Positions 11,034 through 23,722 are shown, counted from the stretch's first letter. The stretch: 64,000 nt of DNA from Rutpela maculata (GCA_936432065.2 OW386285.2:368777249-368841248), one strand, 5' to 3'. Numbers and translations: made by a program. The notes: generated by a model not told the origin, from the sequence alone.

Positions 11034-11658
11034 ACTTCCGCATCCAGTAGACATATACTAAGGCAAAAATAATTTTTGAAAATTTTCATTGTTCAAATAG
11101 GTTTAGAATGTCATGGAATCGTCAAGATTTTAAGTTTGAGCAAAAAGAAACTGTCGTCGGCCCATCTGACTTAAAATATGGCACACGTATGTATTTTAGC
11201 GAGATCTGGAACAAGATTATGTTTTGATCTTATTCCGCTGAAGAGTTGAAGGGTAAATTGGGGTAACTGGGGCTAAATTAAGCAAGTAAGAGTCCATGAA
11301 ATTGGTATTTAGTAAATATAAGAGAAGCTAAGGTCTCAAAAAAAATTTTGGCATTAGCCAATTCTATTACCACCCCCACCCCATTATTAGAGGGGGTGAA
11401 AAAATATTGTGATTTAGTGTGTGTAAAGGAACCAAAGTCATAAAGAATTTTTTTCATTTTATTCGCCCCCACCACCACCACCCGATGTGGCATATAATTT
11501 TATGGGTTTTTGGGGTACACGATTTCAAATATTATACTTTTAAAGTTCCATAAATAAGTATTTCCACATAGTGGAGTGCAAATTTAGTATTTTCGTTTTA
11601 AGAGACTTGGATAGGAAGTCTGGATGTGGAAGTAGTGATTCCTTGGGCAGCGGTTTTC
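11034..11658 (-). mobile_element. HINE-1 copy C, diverged
   Basis: Both ends are present, but the hairpin is damaged ('acttccgcatccagtagaca') and the (GTCY)n tract is lost. The other end, 'ggatgtggaagtagtgattc', is intact. Internal deletions make it shorter than copy A. Confidence 0.75.
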
Positions 11659-11659
11659 T

Positions 11660-11940
11660 TGAGATATTAGCGATTAAAATGAGGATCTGCTGCGTCGGTA
11701 ATCCAGGATTTAATGCAGCGCATACAATGTCCAAACTTATTACACTTCTATGATCACCAAACTGTTAAAAACTACGATTTAGTTCAGACCTTAAGCTACA
11801 TTTTACTTCTTATACTAGCACTCTACTATAATAAAAAAGTTTCCTCGATACAGACTTTTGTTGCTTCTGAAAAATCCATGTGGTCTCGAATGAAGATATT
11901 TTCTTTGTACCAGATATTCTTTATCTTTGGCGCAAGCATG
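11660..11940. other. Spacer, no gene seen
   Basis: Between HINE-1 copy C and the 3' end of the I-like LINE. No motif-bearing frame was found. Confidence 0.4.
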
Positions 11941-11941
11941 G

Positions 11942-13272
11942 TCAATGGTTTTTTTTCCTTATGGGTTGTGGTGGCGAGGCTCCGCCCTACTGAAGCTTAA
12001 GCTTATTGTACCCCATAGTCTCGTTATCCCATTAATCCCGTCCCTCTCCAAAAAGAGAGTATATGGTCAATGGGAGCTCTGGCTATTTCTTCCGGGGTCA
12101 CGGTTGGTTCCCCGAAGTATGAAAACCCCCTAGCCATCAAGGCTGGGCAGTCACATAGTATGTGGTGAGGAGTTTCCTCATCCTCACCACACATCCTGCA
12201 TTCTGGATTATCCTTAACACCTATGTTGATTAGGTGTCTATTCAGTATGCAGTGTCCTGTTAAGATTCCCACTGTACATCCCAGCTGTTTTCTGCTCATC
12301 TTTAGCAATTCGTTAGTCTTTGTCTTGGATGGCGTTGCCTTCATTGCCCTGGTGTCCTCGCGTCCACTCCAGTTGTATGCTGTTGTGTTCCGCCAGTTTC
12401 GCCAGGGATTCAAGGCAGTCCTTTGCCGTTTTGGAACGTATCTCTACTGCATTCACACCTTTGAGACAGACACAGATTTCTATAGCTGTGACTTCTGCTT
12501 GGAACACCGTTTCGGTGCTGCCCAGGTTCAGACTAGTGTCTGTCCCTGGTTGGTCCCCGTAACACCTGCTCCAGTACTTCTTGACGTTTCCGATCCGTCA
12601 GTATACCATATGGTATCATTTGAATGTCTTTGCAGTTGCCTCGTTCCTTCCTCTTCCCTATCGGGTATGTAAACCCTGATGGTCTTTGTGAATTTGTGGC
12701 TTGTGCTGATTCTATCTGACTGGATATCCAGTAGTCGATTTGTTCGTATTTGTTGGAATATTTCTATGGTATCCTATTCTTGGAATGGTCCCATGTCCGT
12801 TTGTTTTCAGCCTGTACGCCGCTAACAGTGCCTCACACTTCACAACTAAATGTAGTGGAGGCAGGCAAAGTAGTGCTTCCGTGGCTGCGGTGGGCGTTGT
12901 TGACATTGCTCCCGTTATACCTAGGCATGCCAGTTTTTGTACTTTTCGTCGTTTTCTCATTGCCTCCCCTTTTCCGGCTTTATGCCACCAGATCAGAGAG
13001 GCAAAGGTTATTATTGGTACTACAACTCTTTGGTACAGCCAGTGCACCATTCTTGGTTGTAGTCCCCAGTTTTTACCTACCATTCTTCTGCTGGCCCATA
13101 AGCCCCGCGTAGCTTTGGTAGTCACTCTGTCTAGATGTGCATTGAAGTTTAATTTGGTGTCTAGAATCAGTCCCAAATATTTGACTTCGTTGCTCACCTG
13201 CAATTCATTTCCCCGGAGATATAATCTTCCCAGGTTGAGTTTCCTCTTTCTTGTGAAGGCGACCGCAGTTAA
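11942..13272 (-). mobile_element. 5'-truncated LINE with RNase H (I/R1-like)
   Basis: Read on the minus strand. It begins inside the RT connection region at about 13270, passes through an RNase H region and a terminal zinc knuckle, and ends '...aataagcttaagcttcagta' plus a short A-rich tail at 11943-11951. GC content is clearly above its surroundings. A short shared 'YaatggtT' at both edges (around 11938 and 13268) may be a worn target duplication. An RNase H domain after RT is typical of I, Loa and some R1-group LINEs. The last 25 bp of its 3' end recur in the micro-insertion at 58.8 kb. Confidence 0.85.
12024..13272 (-). pseudogene. LINE ORF2 C-terminal half (RT thumb, RNase H, CCHC)
   Basis: Three frame segments. 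The first, 13270-12712, has VKYLGLILDTKLNFNAHL and then a tryptophan-rich connection. The second, 12507-12313, is RNase H-like: FQAEVTAIEICV gives the first part and LEWTRGHQGNEGNA the His-containing C-terminal part. The third, 12413-12024, has CRMCGEDEETPHHILCDC, a CCHC knuckle usual at the C-terminus of this LINE group. The frame breaks between segments and the missing catalytic palm make it dead. Long open frames on the opposite strand here are antisense shadows. Confidence 0.85.
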
Positions 13273-13477
13273 TGGTTAAAAACAAAGTTATGGTATTGTA
13301 GGAACTGCAAAATACTGTATTTTCGAAACATTTCATAAAAAAGTTGAAAAGAGCTATTTTTTCCGCTAATGTAATTCAGAATCGATCCTCGACCTTTATT
13401 ATCGAATTAGGCAGGTCATTTTACTTAAGAATATGACCTCAGTTTTCGTATGTTCGCGAGTTGCCTATTTCAAGAGT

Positions 13478-13640
13478 CTTTTATCACTTCCATTTTGGAT
13501 ATAATAAGAAATACATAATAACTTATATAACGTCTCTAATAGAAAATTTAATTCGAAATATGTTTGTTTATATACAATTTCATCGTAGAATGAAGTGTTC
13601 CGCTAAATAGAAACGAAAAACCAGAACCGAGTCCATCACT
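13478..13640. repeat. Dispersed repeat R3, copy 2 (inverted)
   Basis: Reverse complement of the 7195-7480 block, sharing 'tacaatttcatcgta' and 'atgaagtgttccgc'. Directly followed by HINE-1 copy D. Confidence 0.65.
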
Positions 13641-13642
13641 AT

Positions 13643-14294
13643 AAAAACCGCTACCCAAGGAATCACTACTTCCACATCCAGATTTTCCATCCAAGTCTCT
13701 CACAACGAAAAAAGTTTTTATGTGAAAAAAAATGTTTATGGAACTTTAATAATATAATATTTGGAATCGTCTACAAAAACCCATAAAACGATATTCCACA
13801 TCGGTAGTAGGGCGGTGATGACAGGGGGTGGTAGTGGAGGTGGACGAAGTAAAAAATATTTTGAGATTTTTGCTTTTTGTGCACACACTAAATCACAATT
13901 TTTTTTTTTTCACCCCTTTAAGGTGGGGGGGGGGGTGTAATGGGCTAATATTAAACATTTTTTTGAGACCTTATAGCTTTTTTATATGTACTAAATACCA
14001 ATTTTATGGACTCTTACCTGATTTATTTATTTACCCCCATTTACCCCAATTTACTCCCCAACCCTTCGATGGAATAAGATGAAAATATAATCTCATTAAA
14101 ATACATACGTGTACCAAATTTCAAGTCAATATCGTAAACGGTTCCAGAGTAATCGTGCGCCCATAAAAAGTCACAGACAGACAGGAATTTCTTTTTCGCC
14201 CAAACTTAAAATTTCGACGTTTCATGACATTCTAAGCCTATTTGGACAATAGAGATTTTCAAAAAATTTTTGTCGTTGCACTGAATATGGAAGT
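13643..14294 (+). mobile_element. HINE-1 copy D
   Basis: Starts 'aaaaaccgctacccaaggaa' and ends in a worn hairpin 'ctgaatatggaagt' with only part of the inverted stem. The (GACA)n tract is shortened to two or three units (14172-14183). C/T-rich blocks near 13820-13940 match the other copies. No coding function. Confidence 0.75.
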
Positions 14295-14969
14295 AAACAG
14301 GTGGGCACTCTTTAAATATTTATTCCTACTCATATTCATATTATATTCCAAAATATAAACTTATAATTTTTTTCTTCTATTTGTCTTTTTTTTCTAACTT
14401 CCGTGGTCTAATTATGCAGTTATAGTTTCTTGACATTATAAAATATTTCGCTTGCTATATATTAAATCTTCCTTAGAATTAAATAATTACATTCTACTTT
14501 CACTAAATTAACTTACTTAGGTGGTCATAGACAAAAAAATACTTTCACAAAACCAACAAATTTATAAATATGTAATAAGAAATATTGTAAATACTGTACA
14601 AAATATAACAAATCTTAAGGTTAATTGAATATTATGAAACAGTAAAAAAAAATAAGTATAAAAAAATATTTTAAATATTTGCTTCTTTGGATTCTTTTGC
14701 TGTGCCAATATAATACAAAACGATTTACTTAAAATATTGAAGAACAAAACATTATTTATACCGGGATAAAAAAAAATATCATAATAAAAAATACTGATAT
14801 GTATATCGGGTAACAACGGTATTTTTAGCACTTCTCCTTTCTCCCTGTTTTTCAAGATATCAAAATGAAACTTGGTATAGTTAATACAGTTGTAAAATGC
14901 TAAATTTTGATGTATTAGAAAATTTTTTCGGACTTCCGGTTTAGCCGGTAGCGACATCAATTCTTAATT
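14295..14969. other. AT-rich spacer, nothing recognised
   Basis: The open frame around 14562-14960 is low complexity (Phe/Tyr/Lys-rich translation of AT-rich DNA) with no motif. Confidence 0.4.
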
Positions 14970-15682
14970 ACTTCCACATCTAGTGGAAGTATAGTAACGA
15001 CAAAAAAATTTTTTAAAATTTTTATTGTTCAAATAGGCTTAGAATCTCATGAAACGTCGAGATTTCAAGTTTGAGTGAAAAATAAATTTCTGTCTGTCTG
15101 TCGGTCTGTCGGTCTGTCGGTCTGTAACTTTTTTTGTGCGCACGTTTACTCTGGAACCGTTTGAGATATTGACTTGAAATTTGATACACATATGTACTTT
15201 AATGAGATCTAGAACTAGATTATATTTTCATCTTGTTCCGTCGAAGGGTTGGGGGGTAAATTGGGGTAAATTTGGAGTAAATAGGTAAATCAATCAGGTA
15301 AGAGTTCATAAAATTGATATTTAGTATAAACAAGAGAAGCTAAGGTCTCAAAAAAAATTTTGGCATTAGCCACCCCCATTACCACCCCCACCCCATTATT
15401 AAAGGGGATGAAAAAAAAATGTGATTTAGTGTGTGCACAAGAACCAGAAACCTCAAAATATTTTTTTACTGTATCCACCCCCCACTACCACCCCCTGTCA
15501 CCACCCCCACCCCACTACCGATGTGGGGTATCGTTTTATGGGTTCTTGTGGTAGAGGATTTCAAATATTATATTATTAAAGTTCCATAAACAATTATTTC
15601 CAGATACAAAATTTTTTCATTTTGTGACTTGGATAGAAAATCCGGATGTGGAAGTAGTGATTCCTTGGGCAGCGGTTTTTTT
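14970..15682 (-). mobile_element. HINE-1 copy E
   Basis: Full length. The hairpin end has one stem mismatch ('acttccac-atcta-gtggaagt' keeps the stem, with a loop change only). A (GTCY)n tract lies at 15091-15122, and the right end is 'ggatgtggaagtagtgattc' plus 'cagcggttttt'. Confidence 0.8.
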
Positions 15683-15827
15683 AAATGGAACACCCATATT
15701 ATTGCATTTCCAGAATCCTGGGAAAATTCTGAAGGGTTTAAACTATTTACGTAGTTGATAGTTGGCGAAATAACTATTGTGTTTGCAGGCCTCCACATCA
15801 AATCATGAGGGAACCGGTACCAAATTC

Positions 15828-16045
15828 ACTGGCGGGCCCCCGCGCCTAATAATTGATGAGCGGGGAGAGAAATTAAAAAAAAAATTATTGAAATCTTTGG
15901 CAGGCCCCCGCGCTTAATAATTGATGAGCGGGGGAGAGAAATTTGAAAAAAACTGTTTTGTCAAAATCTCTAGCGGGCCTTCGTTATGGGCTCCCGCGCT
16001 TAATAATTGATGAGCGGGGGGGAGAAATTTGAAAAAAACATTTTT
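15828..16045. repeat. Three tandem repeats of about 65-80 bp
   Basis: Three units share 'cccgcgcYtaataattgatg' followed by 'agcgggggagagaaattt' and an A-run (starting near 15837, 15906 and 15991). A related 'gatgagcgggg' motif occurs at 4630, 24590 (inverted) and 59335 (inverted). No open frame of interest. Confidence 0.75.
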
Positions 16046-16940
16046 GCCCAGGTCTCATAATTAATAAGCAAGGATTGCCCCTTGTTGGAGCCCTGTGTGT
16101 TTGCTAAGTATTTTTTTAGAATAAGCCGAGGGGCAAACCGCGAAGGAAATCTGGTGTACAACCAGAAAAAAAATTTGAGGAAATCTTGCTTTCCATCATA
16201 AATTATGGCTATATGCATGCGCATAATTGTGGACGCGCATGCCCATTACCAGTACTGCCAATAGGCGGGTAATTTCATTATTGATGCGGGAAAAAAATCA
16301 CGCAAGACAATAATCTTAAATAATCCTCCGTTGAGGGGGGACGACGTCTAGTTTAGAGATCCAGATTGCCGGGGGGGGGAGTTAAATATTATTAATAATC
16401 TGTACCTCATCTGCGTCTTGTTATTTTGTCTCGGTGAATTAATGATTTTTTTGAAATCCTATCCAACGGGTTTGGGGAGGACGTCTCCACAAAAATAACA
16501 GCCGACATGGGCGGTGCAGGTTTGAAAACATGCCTCTTATATTAGCTCGGTGGGCAGCTTCGAGTTTTTTACGTGCCCTATACAGTTGTAGACAACTATA
16601 GGTAATGTTAAACGTGAAGAGAGATTTCGTTCTTCATTACGGAAAGATAATTGATGATGTTACTTTTGAATTAAAATCTCTCTGTCCTCGATTTTAAAAT
16701 TTTGATATATAGGATACCTATCTGAAACAAATATTTTTCCTGGATTTTTATTATTAAAAGTCAAAAACTTTGACTTGCACACATACATACTGTATAGTTG
16801 CTCAATATGTTTAATTTATATTAATTTTCTCTTAGGTTAAATTTATAAATATTCGGAGGGCGTAAATAACTGATTAATAATGGTCCTTATAATGCACTGG
16901 GTAGAAATCCATTACCAACAATGATCAGTAAAGTTAGAAA
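16046..16940. other. Spacer, no gene seen
   Basis: Nothing beyond a short GC-richer patch near 16330-16380. No motif-bearing frame was found. Confidence 0.4.
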
Positions 16941-16942
16941 TA

Positions 16943-17098
16943 CGTAAGTGGCCACGCGAAAAGGGACCTGGAGGGAAAAAAATGATTTTTTTGTTTTTTT
17001 TTGGATTTCTAGATGCATTGGAAATTTCTACATAAATTAATCTAAAAAACAAAAAAATATTTTTCCCCTCACGTCCCTTTTTGCGTGATCACTCACGT
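16943..17098. mobile_element. Small palindromic MITE
   Basis: About 155 bp. The left arm is 'tacgtaagtggccacgcgaa' plus 'aagggacctgg.gggaaaaa'. The right arm is the matching inverse ending 'gcgtgatcactcacgta'. T/A-run centre. TA may be the target duplication, but the borders are ambiguous. Confidence 0.6.
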
Positions 17099-17496
17099 AT
17101 ATTAAAGAACTTCAAGAATCTTATTGCTACAGGCAAAAAAATTGCTACCTAGAAGATGATGCTAAAATCTAGCATTGTTATAATTAAAACCAATGATTCA
17201 TCAATAACATTAGCAATAGACAATTGACCTATTCCACGTTAGAAGTTCTGGTAAAAAGTGTGATGGCGAAAACTAGGTTGTTATTGTAGAACACACTACC
17301 AGGCGTCAAATTGACGCGACATTAATTTATATTTAGAAGGGCGCCAGCCGCATTCTGCCCCATTTTTCCACTCCCAAGCGGGTTCGAGATAAGATATGCT
17401 TCGATAGACGAGTAATGGGTCAACGCTGCACTACCTCAGATCATTACCGACCAAGACGTGATTTCAATTATTCACTGACGATAAGGGCTTCACCGT

Positions 17497-17765
17497 CTTT
17501 GGATTATTGCGATTTTTGCACAAAAAATCCCTATCGAAGATTTATCTCCGACGGGATTGGAATTTATCGTGATTTTGATCTGTTTATACAGTAATAAATG
17601 GTCTGACGTCTTTTGGTTTCTGCTACTTTTGCATAAAAAAATCCCTATCGGAGATTTCTCTGCGGCGGGATTGGAATTAGACGTGATTTGTATATATTTA
17701 CCTACTAATTTTGGTCTCTGCACCTAAATATTTCTGGAGAAATCGCATTAAAAAATCCCTATCAA
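17497..17765. repeat. Two and a half tandem repeats of about 117 bp
   Basis: Each unit carries 'aaaaaatccctatcg.agat', 'ggcgggattggaatt' or a close variant, and 'cgtgatt'. The third unit is cut after 'aaaaaatccctatc'. No coding signal. Confidence 0.7.
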
Positions 17766-17769
17766 TCTC

Positions 17770-19638
17770 CCGTAAGGCGACCAGAACACTGAGTATCAAA
17801 CTTAGGGAATCATGAGATCCCGATTAACTCAGTTGTTTAGGTCTTCCAAACGAGAACTCCAGAGATTAAGAGTAGCAGCAAGTCCTTACATCAATAAAAT
17901 GCAATTAGTTCAAGAAATACTATTTATTTAATAAGTGTAAAATAATACAGTATTATGTGAAAGAATCACGCCTACCCAACTAAGGCAAATGACTTTTTAA
18001 CCATACAAGTGAGAGCAGAGCGTACGCTAACAATCGATTTGGTAGAAAAGATTCATTTAACTTCCTCAGAATTTAATGTAAGCCTCTTAAAAAGATTTTA
18101 AAAATTTTGTATTTTGATAACTATGGCTTACTGAAAATAATGTAAAAATATTTTACTTAAAAAATTTTGGTTCGCTTATGAATAGCTTAAAGGCCCTAGA
18201 TCGTGATTTTATCATTCACGGGACGGAGTTCGACTAATACATAAGTTTAATAACTTTCGGCCAGTCTTACGACGTACTTGTCCCCATGCAGATTCAATAT
18301 AGGAAAAATGGCAGAGACTCGCCTCCGAATAACTTTTTGGAAAAATAGACTTAAACTAACTTTGGCGTACTTTTGATAAAAATCATTTTCAAAGTTCAAC
18401 TTTGTTGCACTTTTGAAAAAGTATATTATATTTTGGTCCTTGCCACCATATACTTTCACTCTCATATCCTGAACCAAAACATATTTTTTTACCTGAAAAT
18501 TCGGTGTTTCATCGAATTTTCACCTGGTTATTTCTAATGTTCTATCGAACTCATAACGGTTCTACAACATTATCACCAAAAGTAGTAAATAGAAATGAAA
18601 TACCTGAAAAGTATAATAATCATATCACTGTTTTCAGTATCTTTAATGTCAAGGTTACTTTAACATTAATGATACTGAAAGCAATGATATGATTATTAAA
18701 TTATAAGTATTTCATTTTTACAAAGTTTGGGAATTAGGTGAGTTGGTCAACATGTGCAGTTAATGATACCAATTTAGTTTTTGCCATGACACTTTTTACT
18801 AAACTTTCTAACGTTAAATAAGTCAATTGCAAGGCTGAAATTTTGTTCTTGTTCGATGTTTATTGTTTCCACCAGCCCCTTGGATTATCTTTAGAATTTA
18901 CTTGAATTAAATGATATTAGTAAAAAAATTGCTAAAGAATATTCTGATCGTACTAAACTTTGCATGAAGCGAAATTACTTACCAATTCAGTAACATGAAT
19001 GGACTGAAATGGAGCACTACTTGCCATCTTTCTTTACCAATCCATTTATAAGAATATTCCAAACACAAATAAAGGAAGCATTTCCGTAAGACATCGTTGA
19101 GATACTTGAAATGATATATTTGCAGTGTTTTGATACAAAATCTGAAGATGTAGACAACTTTGTTAAGAAATAAATAAACGTTTCACTTTATAAAAATTCG
19201 TGTACAACTCTGACAATACAATATTATCATTCTTATCAGTGATTAGGAATAGTGCAAATAAATAGGAATATAAATCTGTAATTTTATATATTGGTATACG
19301 TATTGTTAAATTATAAGTTCAATACATATATAATAAACTTAAAAAAATATCTAGCTAGTCATGCAAGGTGAACTACCAATTTTTTTAGTTTCTGTAGCTC
19401 GTGACTTTAATTTATTACCATAAATAACAAATAAAACCAACAATTTAAACCAGATAGAACAAGGCCAGTTCTTTTTCGTGTCTTTGTACATTTTAAAACA
19501 CGCACAGAAGCCTATTACTACAGACTAAGCAAAGTTATTTACTCACTGTAGCAATTTCTATTATAAAGGTTACTGCCATAATTGCAAAATATGAGCATTT
19601 TTGAGGAAAAGCAGAAAAAGTGTTTCTGTTAATAAATA
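17770..19638. other. AT-rich sequence with one hairpin
   Basis: No gene was recognised. An inverted repeat at about 18594-18716 has arms of roughly 55 bp ('ataataatcatatcactg' against 'caatgatatgattatta') around a 10-bp spacer. Confidence 0.5.
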
Positions 19639-20012
19639 AAAAACCTCTGACCAAGGAATCACTACTTCCACATCCCGATTTTCTATCCAAGTCTCTTACA
19701 ACGAAGAAAATTTTGATACTATACTTGCTCTCCACTATGTGGAAATAGTTGTTCATAGAATTTTAATTATATGATATTTGAAATTGTCTGTCCCAGAAGA
19801 TTAATAAAACGGTATGCACACGGTAGTGGGGGTAGTAGAGGGGAGACTGATGCCAAAAAAAAAATTGAAATCTTTCTCGTACATACACTAAATTCCAATT
19901 TTACGAACTCGTATTTGCTTGCTTTATCTATTAACCCTATTTACCGCAACCCTTTATGGGAATAAGATCAAAATATGGTCTAGTTCCAGATCTCGTTACA
20001 ATACATAGGAGC
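19639..20012 (+). mobile_element. HINE-1 copy F, left piece
   Basis: Starts near 'ccaaggaatcactacttcca' and follows the family consensus, with internal losses, to 'ttacaatacataggagcacc'. It then stops. The consensus resumes at 21235, so foldback 3 and flanking sequence lie inside this copy. Confidence 0.65.
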
Positions 20013-20027
20013 ACCAAACAGGAATAA

Positions 20028-21138
20028 CAGGGTGAAAAAATTTTTAATCATGGGCACGCCCTCAAATGTATACAAACCACCTTTCTTTTGCTTATTTGTT
20101 AAATGACTGCTTGGTATCGACTATTTTTGCAGGGACTCTTTGTTGTGTTTGAAAGGTGATGTCACGTAGTGGAAAGCAAACCCGCCTTAGGGGAGCCCCG
20201 TCAGGGAGTGTTAAATTATTTCCTTTGTTGTTTCTTGTTAAAGACGTTTACGTTTCCGTTTTCGAGGATGCTGATCAAGAGAAAAATGGTTTCACGCCTT
20301 CCTTCACCCTTAAACGGACGGAAACCTCCCCTTCCATACGTGTCACGATATCAATGCTCATTGATAAGCAAAAGACAATGGTAAGAGTGAATTGTGACTA
20401 ACTCGAGAGATCCCCCCCCCCCCCCAGGGGATGGAAAATTGATTTTCTTTATTTCCTAAATTGTATATTGAGTGGGAGCGGCTTCAAAGTCATCAATTGT
20501 CCAGTGGACATCTTCAGCAAAGATGAACCTATCCTCACAAGGATTTGATATTCATGTTTCTTAAAACTGACAATCTTCAATCAGATATACTTATTGGAAA
20601 GCAGGAAGAATCAAATGCTTTTACTTTTATTTTTTTCTTGATCAGCATCCTCGAAAACGGGGGAGGGTAATCGGTTAAACACGAGAGAGACACAAAATCA
20701 ATTCCCTCCCCCCCTGAGGGTAGTCACAATCCACTACTACCATTGTCCTTTGCCTATCAGTGAACTCCGCCTAAATTTCCAGCCATTCCCCTGCAAGAAC
20801 GCCCTGACGAGCATTGATATCATGAAACGTATGAAAAGAGGAGGGAAGGGTGAAGGGCGTAAAATCATTTTTTATATCAGCATTCTCTAAAACGTCTTTA
20901 ACAGGAAATAACAAAGAAAATAATGTTACACCCCCTGACAGGGTAGATTTCATCCCAGAGGGCGGTTGCGGTCCACTTCCTGACATCACCTTTCACCATC
21001 TGTTATATCCCCATGAAAAAGCAAAGAGTCCCTGCGAAAATAGTCGATGCCAAGCTATCATATGAGAAATAAGCAAAAAAAAGGTGTTTTTTTGGCCGTT
21101 TGAGGGAGTGCGCATGACTAAAAACGTTTTCCACCCTG
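20028..21138. mobile_element. Foldback element 3 (CAGGGTG ends)
   Basis: Ends are CAGGGTGaaaa at the left and its inverse, ttttcCACCCTG, at the right. Long imperfect inverted arms (about 20028-20445 and 20640-21138) share 'gcagggactctttg', 'gaaaggtgatgtca' and 'ttaaagacgttt'. CAGGG termini are hAT-like, but the 8-bp flanks (aggaataa / ttttttct) do not match, so the superfamily is unsettled. No transposase frame was seen. It lies inside HINE-1 copy F. Confidence 0.65.
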
Positions 21139-21234
21139 TTTTTTCTATTTAGCACCCTCGAAAACGGGGGGGGGGGGCGCAGGTTTCATAACTTTAGTAC
21201 GATTTTGCTTTTTTTCGAGAAAATCTCGACTCCT

Positions 21235-21380
21235 CACATCCACTGTAATATCATAAACCATTCCAGAGCAATCGTGAGCACAAAGAAAGTTATAAACAGA
21301 TTGACCAACAGACAGACAGACCGACAAACAGAATTTTCTTTGGACAAACTTAAAATCTCGACGTATCATGACATTAGTTA
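21235..21380 (+). mobile_element. HINE-1 copy F, right piece
   Basis: Resumes the consensus ('cattccagagcaatcgtgag', a (GACA)n tract at 21306-21330, 'cttaaaatctcgacg'), then decays before the hairpin end. Confidence 0.6.
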
Positions 21381-21495
21381 AATTATTCACTCCAAAAATA
21401 ATGTTTTTAAAAAATAACTTTATTTCGTTAAACACAATGACGAATTGAATATTGAGTATATTCTACAACTTTCGGCCACAAAGCTACAAAATAGA

Positions 21496-23722
21496 CTATT
21501 GTCCAGTCGAATTAGACATCATAAAAAATTTTGCGTACTGCGGACTTTTTTTTGTAGAAGTTGTTTAAGATGGCATAATAAGCAAGCACAGAAAACTACA
21601 CCCTGCTACACCATGTGCGTCCCCTATTTTTAGGGGTTGAAACTTTGAAATTTTACTTACGTGTCCATATCTGTTTCCCTATTGCCCGTATTCATCCCTC
21701 CTCTATAAATATAAATCTTACACATTTGCCGTAGGACAAACGGTTTTGGCTGTACGAGGCCGGAAAGGTGGCGCTGTCCGAATTTGGGGGTCTTCTGTAC
21801 AGGACAAACGGCTATTAATTCCAATCTGCAATACTACACATACTAATGCCCTTAAGGAGGAATGATGATTTGTGAAAAAACTTTCATCGAATACCGCGCG
21901 GTTTCCATGATACGGGATGTTCAAATTTTGAAAACCTCTTTTTTTAAAAAAATATGAACCTACTTTCTTTCGCTCATTTTTTTCTTTCATGTATGTACGA
22001 CCCTAATATAAGAAAATTTACGTTGGTTTCATTTTAATACAATCGTTGATTTAGGAGCTAGACAGCAAAATATGCCAAAAATGGCTATTTTGGTATTGTT
22101 GCATTAAAAAAACCAAAACCAGTATAATTCTGGTAAATGTTTTTGTTTATCCTAAAAGTCCAATTCATTGCGCATAGAAAATGTGTTTTTGTATTTAAGT
22201 AGGATCAACACTTATTGTGTAATAACGATTATGTCGTGTCTCCTTTTTCACAATTTTTTTTTGCGGCCTTATGGTTCACAGTAGGGCAGAAAACATTATA
22301 CGCGTGGACAGGGCACATAATAGGGTATTAAAATGGGTCTCTTGTTAAAATGCGATAGTACCGTTTTCGAGTAAAACGCACTTGTTTGGTTATGTTTGCT
22401 TTGAGTTTTCATTGTGTTCTGAATTGTGATCTGATAAATAAATTCTACATTTTGGTGATTTCCTTCTTAGAAGTTTGTTTTTTTAAATCATTTTCCGATG
22501 AAATGGACATATAATAGCTGTTTCTCGAGGAAGGTAAAATTACTGTGGATTTTGTTATAGACACAAAATAAGTTGCAATGATGATTCGAGACAAGCGTGA
22601 ACCTTTAAATAGGGGAGTGAGAGCCCCCTATTCCATCCGAGTCCCTTCATTTTTTCATTAGCAATGTCCCTCAGAAACAGAAAAAGCAAGAAGCGACACA
22701 TAGTTTTATTTTTTCGTATTCAGCGGTGAATATTTACTAGTCAGTCGATGAAAAGTGTGATCTGAAATAATTTTTTGCAAACAAGTGCGTTTTACTCGAA
22801 AACGGTACGTCCTATCGCATTTTAACAAGAGATCCATTTTAATACCCTAATATGTGCCCTGTTCAGCTATACATTGCTTTCTGCCCTACTATGAACCATA
22901 AGGCCGCAAAAAAAAATGTGAGAAAGGAGACTGGAGAACACATGACATAAATCGTTATTACACAATAAGTGTTGATCCTATTTAAATACAAAAACACACA
23001 TTTTCTATGCGCAATGAAATGGAATTTTAGGATAAACAAAAACACTTACCAGAATTATACTGGTTTTGGTTTTTTTTAATGCAACAATACCAAAATTGCC
23101 ATTTTTGGCATATTTCGCTGTCTAGCTCCTAAACCAACGAATGTATTAAAATGAAACTAACGTAAATTTTCTTATATTAGGGTCGTACATACATGAAAGA
23201 AAAATGAGCGGAAAAAAGTAGGTTCACTTTTTTTTTTAAAAAAGGGGTTTTCAAAATTTCAACATCCCGTATCATGGAAACCGCGCTGTAGTCGATGAAA
23301 GTTTTTTCACAGATCATCATCCCTCCTTAAGGGCATTGGTATGTGTAGTATTGTAGATTGGAAATAATAGCAGTTTGTCCTGTACAGAAGACCCCCAAAT
23401 TCGGACAGCGGGACCTTTCCGGCCTCGTACAGCCAAAACCGTTTGTCCTACGGCAAATGTATAAGATATATATTATGTACAGGAGGGATGAATTTTCAAA
23501 AAGTGTAACTTGGTAAAGAGCCCTACGGGCAATAGGGAAAAAGATATGTGCACATAAGTAAAATTTCAAAATTTCAACCCCTAAAAATAGGGGACGCACA
23601 TGGTGTAGCAGGGTGTAGTTTTCTGTGCTTGCTTATTATGCCCTTTTAAACAACTTCCAAAAAAAAAGTCCGCAGTACGCAAAATTTTTTATTATGTCTA
23701 ATTCGACTGGAGTACTAACTGA
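21496..23722. mobile_element. Foldback element 2, about 890-bp arms
   Basis: The left arm starts 'tccagtcgaattagacatca' and the right arm ends with its inverse at about 23722. Arms run to about 22395 and from about 22785 ('gcacttgtttg' / 'caaacaagtgc'). The loop is about 390 bp. Arms carry matching blocks such as 'gccgtaggacaaacggtttt' and 'gcccttaaggaggaatgatg'. No coding frame. The right end abuts the LTR/PPT side of the errantivirus-type element and truncates it. No clear target duplication was found. It would transcribe into a very long dsRNA hairpin. Confidence 0.85.

Noticed and set aside
12223..13279. Long plus-strand open frames over the 12-13 kb region
   Set aside because: They are antisense to a clear LINE RT/RNase H/CCHC sequence on the minus strand and show no motif of their own.
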